Assembly: GCA_017861355.1 (NCBI GenBank)
Contig: JAGFXQ010000134.1
Location: forward strand, 1-12,897
Reading direction: 5' to 3'
Length of the DNA: 12,897 nt
Origin: Bacillota bacterium
GTDB lineage: Bacteria; Bacillota; Clostridia; Lachnospirales; Lachnospiraceae
Shown here: positions 7,802 to 12,897 of the stretch, in pieces
How positions within the stretch are numbered: the stretch's first letter is position 1
How the letters are laid out: each line of letters opens with the position of its first letter
Program-made: the position numbers and the translations under genes
Notes under the pieces: generated by a model
What the model was told of the DNA's origin: nothing
The model's database searches: none
Seen by the model: the letters and a program-made list of their open reading frames with translations, nothing else

Positions 7802-7849
7802 CAGGAACTACTCCCCGTCAAGCAAGCCGGAAGTAGTTCCTGTTTTTTT
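7802..7849 (+). terminator. Intrinsic terminator of motAB
   Basis: An 11-bp perfect stem (7802-7812 with 7832-7842), with two further pairs past a bulged A, is followed by seven T residues. It lies about 12 bases after the motB stop and insulates the van locus from motAB. Confidence 0.93.
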
Positions 7850-7910
7850 ATGCCGATTGGTATATTAGTTAATGCTAAGAAAACGATTTTCGTATAATTT
7901 CATCTTTTGT

Positions 7911-7939
7911 TTGAAATAATTCCCTTAATACAATATAAT
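7911..7939 (+). promoter_or_regulatory. Promoter of the vanRS fusion gene
   Basis: TTGAAA (7911-7916) and a perfect TATAAT (7934-7939) are spaced by 17 bases, a strong sigma-A promoter. Transcription would begin near 7946, giving a very short leader. The ribosome site GAGGTGAAGG (7952-7961) precedes the ATG at 7965. Confidence 0.75.
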
Positions 7940-7964
7940 TTATACATAAATGAGGTGAAGGACA

Positions 7965-9635
7965 ATGAATCAAAGTATTCTTATCGTAGATGATGAAGTT
8001 GAAATAGCGGACCTTTTGGAATTGTACTTGAAGAATGAGGGATATCAGGTGTATAAGTTCTATACCGGGAAAGAGGCATTGGAATGTATACGGACAACTC
8101 AGGTTGATCTGGCAGTACTCGATATTATGCTTCCGGATATGGATGGGTTCAGTATTTGTCAGAAGATTCGGGAACATTACTTTTTTCCGATTATCATGCT
8201 GACTGCCAAGGTGGAAGACATCGATAAAATCATGGGATTAACCCTAGGAGCGGACGACTATATTACAAAACCTTTTAATCCTCTGGAGGTAGTCGCCAGA
8301 GTTAAGACACAGCTCAGACGATATATGAGGTATAATCCATTATCAGAGACGATTCTCCAGGTAAATGATGAGATTGATCTCCGGGGTTTGATCATTAACC
8401 GGAATACCCATAAGTGCACACTTTTCGGAAAATCTCTGCCATTGACACCAATAGAGTTCTCTATCCTCTGGTATCTATGTGAGCACCGAGGAAAGGTTGT
8501 ATCCTCCGAGGAACTGTTCGAAGCGGTGTGGGGTGAAAAATATCTGGACAATAATAATACAGTCATGGCCCATATTGGCCGGTTGCGGGAGAAGATGAAA
8601 GAATCCTCCACGATTTATATTTTTATTATGTTGTTTTTGTTCTTTGCAGCTAGATATGTACTATCCAGGTTCACCTGGTATAGAGGAGATCCTCTCTATG
8701 AGATTTTCCACTGGATCTCAAATTATGCTGACCTATTGTTGATATTCCTTGGTGGTCTGGGCTTTGTTATCATCTTTCTGTATCAATGGTTGCGAACTCT
8801 TGGGTATCTTGAGGATATCATTGATGCTACTCAGAATGTCTATGACTCCAAGGAGGAACTCATCGTACTTCCGACGGATCTGAAGGTAGTCGAGAACCGG
8901 ATGAATCAGATAAAGATCAGTGTCCGTGAGAATGAGCATGCAGCAAGAGAAGCAGAGCAGAGAAAAAATGATCTTATTGTATATCTGGCACATGATTTGA
9001 AGACACCTCTGACTTCAGTGATCGGTTATCTTACACTGCTGCGGGATGAGAATCAAATCTCGGAAGAGCTGCGTGAGAAATATCTCTCGATAGCACTTAA
9101 TAAGGCAGAAAGACTGGAAGATCTGATTAATGAATTTTTTGAAATAACCCGCTTTAATCTATCCAATCTTACGTTAGAACTAAGTCGAGTAAATTTTAGC
9201 AGGATGCTGGAACAGATGACGTATGAATTTCAACCTATGTTTGCTGAAAAGGGTCTGCGTTGTGAGCTCACAGTACCTGCAGAGCTTGACATCCGCTGTG
9301 ACGTAGATAAGATACAGAGGGTGCTGGATAACCTGATTCGCAATGCCATTAATTACAGCTTTCCCAACCAACCCATTGAGATTACCGTGATCCGGGAGAA
9401 CGGGGTGATTACTCTACACTTTGTTAATCACGGCAATACGATTCCACCGGATAAGCTGAACCGAATCTTCGAACAGTTTTATCGTCTGGATACGGCCCGT
9501 ACCTCTAAGACCGGAGGGGCTGGACTGGGACTTGCGATCGCCAAGGAGATCGTAGAACTTCATGAAGGAACCATCACTGCCTTCAGTGAGAATGAAACAG
9601 TTCGTTTCACAATAATCCTTCCGGAGCGATTGTAA
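7965..9635 (+). CDS. Fused VanR-VanS two-component regulator (response regulator joined to sensor kinase)
   Basis: One uninterrupted frame of 556 codons holds both regulators of a van locus. Residues 1-120 are a receiver domain (acidic pocket D9/D10, phosphoacceptor D53, T80, K102). Residues about 128-213 are an OmpR-type winged helix up to and including the recognition helix (NNTVMAHIGRLREKMKE). The usual last 20 or so residues, containing the wing hairpin with a VWGVGY-type motif, are missing. At E213-S215 the sequence passes directly into a membrane helix (216-233), a short external loop, a second helix (about 257-276), a linker, and a HisKA domain with His343 in YLAHDLKTPLTS. The ATPase domain has an N box (455-461), a VanS-like NHGNTIP G1 segment, FEQFYR and GGAGLGLAIAKE. 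Both halves are closely VanR- and VanS-like; together they are about 40 codons shorter than separate genes would be. An in-frame junction deletion is my inference. A consensus error is possible. Confidence 0.93.
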   Translation: MNQSILIVDDEVEIADLLELYLKNEGYQVYKFYTGKEALECIRTTQVDLAVLDIMLPDMDGFSICQKIREHYFFPIIMLTAKVEDIDKIMGLTLGADDYITKPFNPLEVVARVKTQLRRYMRYNPLSETILQVNDEIDLRGLIINRNTHKCTLFGKSLPLTPIEFSILWYLCEHRGKVVSSEELFEAVWGEKYLDNNNTVMAHIGRLREKMKESSTIYIFIMLFLFFAARYVLSRFTWYRGDPLYEIFHWISNYADLLLIFLGGLGFVIIFLYQWLRTLGYLEDIIDATQNVYDSKEELIVLPTDLKVVENRMNQIKISVRENEHAAREAEQRKNDLIVYLAHDLKTPLTSVIGYLTLLRDENQISEELREKYLSIALNKAERLEDLINEFFEITRFNLSNLTLELSRVNFSRMLEQMTYEFQPMFAEKGLRCELTVPAELDIRCDVDKIQRVLDNLIRNAINYSFPNQPIEITVIRENGVITLHFVNHGNTIPPDKLNRIFEQFYRLDTARTSKTGGAGLGLAIAKEIVELHEGTITAFSENETVRFTIILPERL

Positions 9636-9650
9636 GAAAATTGTAAGAAT
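9629..9650 (+). promoter_or_regulatory. Tandem 11-bp direct repeats, putative VanR binding site
   Basis: ATTGTAAGAA occurs at 9629-9638 and again at 9640-9649, an 11-base period as expected for tandem binding of OmpR/PhoB-type regulators on one DNA face. The first copy overlaps the last codons and stop of the vanRS gene. The motif resembles, from memory, VanR boxes upstream of enterococcal van resistance promoters. Confidence 0.5.
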
Positions 9651-9669
9651 TTCGACGGAAAAAACGAGA

Positions 9670-9681
9670 TATAAATATAAG
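9670..9681 (+). promoter_or_regulatory. Candidate -10 region of an inducible vanG promoter
   Basis: TATAAA (9670-9675) followed by TATAAG (9676-9681) lies 20 bases after the second 11-bp repeat. There is no good -35 hexamer; the repeats would take its place, as in activator-dependent promoters. A transcript from here would start shortly before the hairpin at 9697. Confidence 0.35.
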
Positions 9682-9696
9682 CTTTACGGATAAATA

Positions 9697-9747
9697 GCAT
9701 TCATTGTTTTGATATGATCTTGATATCAAAACAATGAATGCTTTTTT
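9697..9747 (+). terminator. Perfect 19-bp hairpin with T-tract between vanRS and vanG; terminator or leader attenuator
   Basis: Arms at 9697-9715 and 9723-9741 are exact complements around a seven-base loop. A six-T run follows at 9742-9747. By form it is an intrinsic terminator, although the stem is A/T-rich. It would end the vanRS transcript. Because it also lies downstream of the only plausible vanG promoter elements and just 42 bases before the vanG start, it may attenuate expression of the resistance genes. Confidence 0.8.
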
Positions 9748-9789
9748 GTGTGCCAATGCACATTCGCATTCATATAAAGGAGAAACATT

Positions 9790-10842
9790 ATGAACCAGAG
9801 AAAGATAGCAGTTTTATTCGGGGGATGCTCCAGTGAATATTCGGTATCCTTACAATCCGCACATGCAATTATTACAAATATGAATATCGATCGATATGAT
9901 AAAGTATTGATCGGAATTACCAGGGATGGAAACTGGTATCGTTACTATGGCAGTACAGACTGCATACTGGATGATACCTGGCATGAGAGGACAGAGGAAT
10001 GTATTCCGGTTATGGTATCACTGAATCGCAATGATCATGGTATTATAGAGATCTTCAAAAATTATATCAAACGTACAAGACTGGATGCCATATTTCCGGT
10101 ATTGCATGGTAAGAATGGAGAAGACGGCACAGTCCAAGGTTTATTTGAACTGGCAGATATACCGGTAATTGGTTGCGGAACCCTCTGTTCCGCTTTGTGT
10201 ATGGACAAGAACAGGGCTCACAAGCTGGTTGCTCAGACCGGAATCCGTATACCAAAATCAGTTGTACTAACCGGTCCGGTGGAAGGAAAGCAGTTGTTGC
10301 AGCTGGTGAGCCAACTACAATACCCCTTATTTGTTAAGCCGGTCAAAGCCGGTTCCTCCTTCGGAATTACCAAGGTAAATCATAAGAGAAGCTTATCCAT
10401 TGCGGTGAAGCTGGCCTTTGAACATGATAATGAAGTGATTATTGAAGAGAACATAGAGGGCTTCGAGGTGGGCTGCGCAGTATTGGGCAATCAGGAACTG
10501 ACATTAGGAGAAGTGGATGAGATTGAATTAAGCGCAGGATTTTTTGACTATACAGAGAAATATACTTTAAAAAGTTCAAAAATTCATATACCTGCACGGG
10601 TCAGTGAGGAAATGGCCGGCAGGATTAAGGAGACAGCAGCACTAATCTATAGAACCCTCGGTTGCAGGGGCTTTGCCAGGGTAGATCTGTTTCTGACTCC
10701 GGAAGGAGAGATTGTCTTTAATGAGGTCAATACGATACCGGGATTTACCTCTCACAGCCGATATCCGAATATGATGAAAGGAATCGGTTTATCCTTCGAC
10801 ACGATTTTGGACAGGCTGATTGAACTGGGGATGGAACAGTGA
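9790..10842 (+). CDS. vanG: D-alanine:D-serine ligase VanG
   Basis: This 350-residue cytosolic ATP-grasp ligase joins D-Ala to D-Ser, giving precursors that bind vancomycin weakly. Long stretches resemble E. faecalis VanG as I recall it, including VFPVLHGKNGEDGT-like (here IFPVLHGKNGEDGT), KPVKAGSSFGITKV and NEVNTIPGFTSHSRYPNMMK. Catalytic features visible are Glu16 in the SEYSVSLQSA loop, the omega-loop EKY at 256-258 typical of D-Ala:D-Ser enzymes, and Mg ligands Asp299, Glu312 and Asn314. Asp243 and Phe252, which I recall as D-Ser-selecting residues in the VanG structure, are both present at those numbers. AAAGGAG (9776-9782) precedes ATG by 7 bases. The stop overlaps the start of vanXY. 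The enzyme looks intact. Ligase activity on D-Lac is unlikely given the EKY loop. Confidence 0.95.
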   Translation: MNQRKIAVLFGGCSSEYSVSLQSAHAIITNMNIDRYDKVLIGITRDGNWYRYYGSTDCILDDTWHERTEECIPVMVSLNRNDHGIIEIFKNYIKRTRLDAIFPVLHGKNGEDGTVQGLFELADIPVIGCGTLCSALCMDKNRAHKLVAQTGIRIPKSVVLTGPVEGKQLLQLVSQLQYPLFVKPVKAGSSFGITKVNHKRSLSIAVKLAFEHDNEVIIEENIEGFEVGCAVLGNQELTLGEVDEIELSAGFFDYTEKYTLKSSKIHIPARVSEEMAGRIKETAALIYRTLGCRGFARVDLFLTPEGEIVFNEVNTIPGFTSHSRYPNMMKGIGLSFDTILDRLIELGMEQ

Positions 10843-11600
10843 CAGAGCTAAGATTATGTCGTGAGGATATTTATCAGGGAAGTCTGATCCTCATTAATAA
10901 AGAATTTGATTATAAGAATACGGAGAAAAATATATCTCTTGTTCCGGCAGATACCGACTATCCCGAGATTCTTTTGGAGTGCAAGGCGTCATCAGTATTG
11001 GCTAGATTGATGAAGGATACCGGCTGTGAGAAGGAGATTGTTCCGATAAGTGGATATCGAAGCCTTCAGGATCAAACAGATATTTATCGAAGTTCGATGA
11101 CTGAGTATGGAGCGGAATTCACAACGAAGTATGTAGCACTCCCGAATCACAGTGAGCATCAGTCAGGGCTTGCGATTGATTTGGCGAAGCGACAACCGGA
11201 GATTGATTTTATCCGTCCTTATCTGCCTTATGAAGGAAGGTACGGTGATTTCCGTCGTAAGGCTCCGGACTATGGTTTTATCGAACGCTATCAGAGTGGA
11301 AAAGAGAAGATTACCGGAATTGCACATGAGCCGTGGCATTTTCGCTATATCGGCTGGCCTCATTCTAAGATTATGGCAGAACAAGGTCTGTCGTTGGAAG
11401 AATACATTATTCTGATTCGAGAATATCCATATAAGCGGAGACATCTTGTTCAGCGGAAAGGAAGACAGAATGTGGAGATTTTCTTCCTTCCTATGGGGGA
11501 GGATACAGAGATCGACCTTCCTGAACATGCCTTAATTCAACAGTCTGGTAACAATGTGGACGGAGTAATTATTACGATGTGGAGGAAGGATCATGATTAA
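10839..11600 (+). CDS. vanXY: D,D-dipeptidase/D,D-carboxypeptidase VanXY
   Basis: This 253-residue zinc peptidase of the VanX/VanY family (M15) hydrolyses D-Ala-D-Ala and, in some members, trims the terminal D-Ala from pentapeptide precursors. That leaves VanG's product as the main building block. It starts at GTG 10839, overlapping the vanG stop by four bases. Zinc ligands His107 and Asp114 are seen in SEHQSGLAID and His167 in EPWHFRY, with Glu164 as catalytic base; ISGYRSLQDQ near residue 66 is another family motif. There is no signal peptide or membrane helix, which fits a cytoplasmic VanXY rather than a membrane VanY. Its length matches the longer VanXYG form, with a C-terminal extension beyond the peptidase core. 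The balance of dipeptidase and carboxypeptidase activity cannot be judged from sequence. Confidence 0.93.
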   Translation: MTELRLCREDIYQGSLILINKEFDYKNTEKNISLVPADTDYPEILLECKASSVLARLMKDTGCEKEIVPISGYRSLQDQTDIYRSSMTEYGAEFTTKYVALPNHSEHQSGLAIDLAKRQPEIDFIRPYLPYEGRYGDFRRKAPDYGFIERYQSGKEKITGIAHEPWHFRYIGWPHSKIMAEQGLSLEEYIILIREYPYKRRHLVQRKGRQNVEIFFLPMGEDTEIDLPEHALIQQSGNNVDGVIITMWRKDHD

Positions 11601-12735
11601 GAAGATTCAAGAGAAGACCGGTAGGGCGTGGCTTGAGATTAATCTGACCAATCTCAGGCATAATGCACAACAGCTACAGAAGCTGATGCCACAGGGCTGT
11701 GAATTGATGGGAATCGTGAAAGCTAATGCCTACGGACATGGTGTGAAGGAAATATCGAAAGAGTTGTCGAGGATCGGGATAAGAAGCTTTGGCGTCGCTA
11801 CGATAGATGAGGGGATTGCCATGAGAAAGCAAGGAATTCGTGGAGATATATTGATTCTCGGATACACGGATATATCACGGACCGAGCAGTTACACCGTTA
11901 TCAGCTGATTCAAACGGTGATTGATTATGATTACGCTTGCCGGTTGAATAGAGCTGCGAAGAAAGCGATACCGGTCCATATCAAGATCGATACCGGCATG
12001 CATCGGATCGGAATCCGAGCAGAGGATGAAGGATTAGTACAGGAGATTTTTCTGTTGGACAAGCTGAAAATCGAAGGGATTTTCACACACTTATGCGTTG
12101 CAGACAGTAGGAGAGAGACGGATATCTCATATACACAGAGACAAATTGCAAGCTTCTATACTTTGTTATCTCAGCTGAAGCAGTTGGGAATTACTCTGCC
12201 GAAGATTCATATTCAAAGCACCTATGGCTTGCTCAATTATCCTGAATTGCAATGCGATTATGCCAGAATTGGGATTGCACTTTACGGATGTCTAAGCAAT
12301 GATAAAGATGAGACCAGAATGCAGCCAAAGCTTAAACCGGTAATGGAATTAAAATCGAGGATTGCACTAATACGTGATATAACCGAGGGGGAAGAGGTTG
12401 GCTACGGAAGAGGCTACATGGCATCAAGATATTGTAAGATCGCATTACTTCCTATAGGATATGCGGATGGATTGCCGAGGTCTCTTTCCGGTGAGAATGC
12501 CAGAGTATTGATTCACGGACAGCAGGTGCCGATTATCGGACGTATCTGCATGGACCAGCTGATGATTGATATTACCGATGTGCCGGAAGTGATACCCGGA
12601 GATATCGTTACCTTGATTGGCCAGGATGAGGTGGATGAAATCTCTGCTGTGGAAGTCGCAACACAAGCAGGAAGTATTACAAATGAATTGCTAAGTCGTT
12701 TAGGCTCACGTTTGGAAAGAATCTATATCAAATAA
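11593..12735 (+). CDS. vanT: Serine racemase VanT, catalytic domain only (no membrane domain)
   Basis: This 380-residue PLP enzyme of the alanine racemase fold converts L-Ser to D-Ser for VanG. PLP lysine K43 lies in VKANAYGHG and the catalytic tyrosine Y271 in VGYGRGY. The motif ITNELLSRLG near the C-terminus has Asn364 where alanine racemases have a substrate-gating tyrosine; I recall this Asn as a mark of VanT enzymes (Asn696 in VanTG). The protein corresponds to the C-terminal half of classical VanT (about 700 residues), whose N-terminal half is an acyltransferase-3-like membrane domain. Here only about ten residues precede the racemase core, so that domain is absent. The start overlaps vanXY by eight bases, with GGAGGAAGG at 11581-11589, so the short form is native and not a misread start. 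It resembles the split VanTr of vanL-type loci. Alanine racemase activity is also possible. Confidence 0.92.
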   Translation: MIKKIQEKTGRAWLEINLTNLRHNAQQLQKLMPQGCELMGIVKANAYGHGVKEISKELSRIGIRSFGVATIDEGIAMRKQGIRGDILILGYTDISRTEQLHRYQLIQTVIDYDYACRLNRAAKKAIPVHIKIDTGMHRIGIRAEDEGLVQEIFLLDKLKIEGIFTHLCVADSRRETDISYTQRQIASFYTLLSQLKQLGITLPKIHIQSTYGLLNYPELQCDYARIGIALYGCLSNDKDETRMQPKLKPVMELKSRIALIRDITEGEEVGYGRGYMASRYCKIALLPIGYADGLPRSLSGENARVLIHGQQVPIIGRICMDQLMIDITDVPEVIPGDIVTLIGQDEVDEISAVEVATQAGSITNELLSRLGSRLERIYIK

Positions 12736-12881
12736 GTAATGAATTATAGAATAGAAGAAAAGCTTCATTTACAAACAAGGTAAGAATTGTGTTTATCTCC
12801 AATATCTAGAGGTTGAACCCCTATTGCCTATATGTTACTCTAAGTGAGCAGCAGATAGACACCATTAAGGAGGTACAGAAA
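12736..12881. other. Intergenic stretch after vanT, no terminator seen
   Basis: These 146 bases contain no convincing hairpin with T-tract. A very weak promoter-like pair (TTGAAC at 12813-12818 and TACTCT at 12836-12841, 17 bases apart) could serve the next gene. Read-through from the van operon cannot be excluded. Confidence 0.4.
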
Positions 12882-12897
12882 ATGAAGAAATTTATCG
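12882..12897 (+). CDS. Start of a further gene, cut by the window edge
   Basis: ATG at 12882 follows a near-perfect ribosome site, AAGGAGG at 12867-12873, by 8 bases. Only MKKFI is visible. The Lys-Lys-Phe-Ile start fits many membrane or exported proteins but also others, so no function can be given. Confidence 0.6.

Noticed and set aside
7889..7900. Possible VanR box (TTCGTATAATTT) upstream of the vanRS promoter
   Set aside because: Only one partial copy is present and no second copy follows at 11 bases, so it is too weak to call.
8628..8640. Separate VanS start at the internal Met codon (residue 222)
   Set aside because: No ribosome site is near, and starting there would cut into the first membrane helix. 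The fused frame is open without interruption.
9749..9762. Small hairpin TGTGC-CAAT-GCACA before vanG
   Set aside because: Only five base pairs; such structures are expected by chance.

Overview
The window looks like chromosomal DNA from a motile, anaerobic Firmicute of the class Clostridia, probably related to the Lachnospiraceae. This is inferred from the moderate-to-low GC content, the strong AAGGAGG-type ribosome binding sites, a DUF4317 protein, a Lachnospiraceae-style fibronectin type III (Fn3) domain, and short-chain chromate transporters encoded as an overlapping pair. All recognisable genes lie on the + strand. No rRNA, tRNA, insertion sequence or CRISPR array was seen.

Layout. (1) 112-1245 encodes a DUF4317 protein of unknown function. 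(2) 1246-1913 is a decayed stretch: a short unidentified open frame (1331-1465), then an isolated Fn3 domain (1462-1761), probably the remnant of a larger surface protein. (3) 1914-3055 holds two short ChrA-family transporters that overlap by ATGA and end at a strong terminator, followed by a long imperfect palindrome (3130-3202). (4) 3368-5966 is a probable three-gene unit: a Cof/YidA-type HAD phosphatase, a DrrA-type ABC ATPase and its ABC-2 permease, closed by a terminator. (5) 6146-7790 encodes the flagellar stator pair MotA/MotB with its own promoter and terminator. (6) 7965-12735 is a compact vanG-type glycopeptide resistance locus for D-Ala-D-Ser peptidoglycan precursors. A five-codon start of a further gene runs off the right edge.

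The van locus is the notable part. VanG (D-Ala:D-Ser ligase), VanXY (D,D-peptidase that removes D-Ala-ending precursors) and VanT (serine racemase supplying D-Ser) overlap one another and carry the key residues visible for each family. Three things depart from the classical arrangement. First, the response regulator VanR and the sensor kinase VanS are one continuous 556-residue protein. VanR is cut just after its recognition helix, losing the winged hairpin, and runs straight into the first membrane helix of VanS, as if a small in-frame deletion had removed the gene junction. Second, VanT is only the racemase domain, without the usual N-terminal membrane part. Third, a perfect 19-bp inverted repeat with a T-tract lies between putative VanR-type 11-bp direct repeats (overlapping the vanRS stop codon) and vanG, so an activated transcript would meet a terminator-like hairpin in its leader. 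No vanY, vanW or vanU is visible in the window.

Together the locus encodes a minimal D-Ser resistance pathway under a fused, membrane-tethered regulator. Whether that regulator is functional, constitutively altered or dead cannot be decided from sequence alone.
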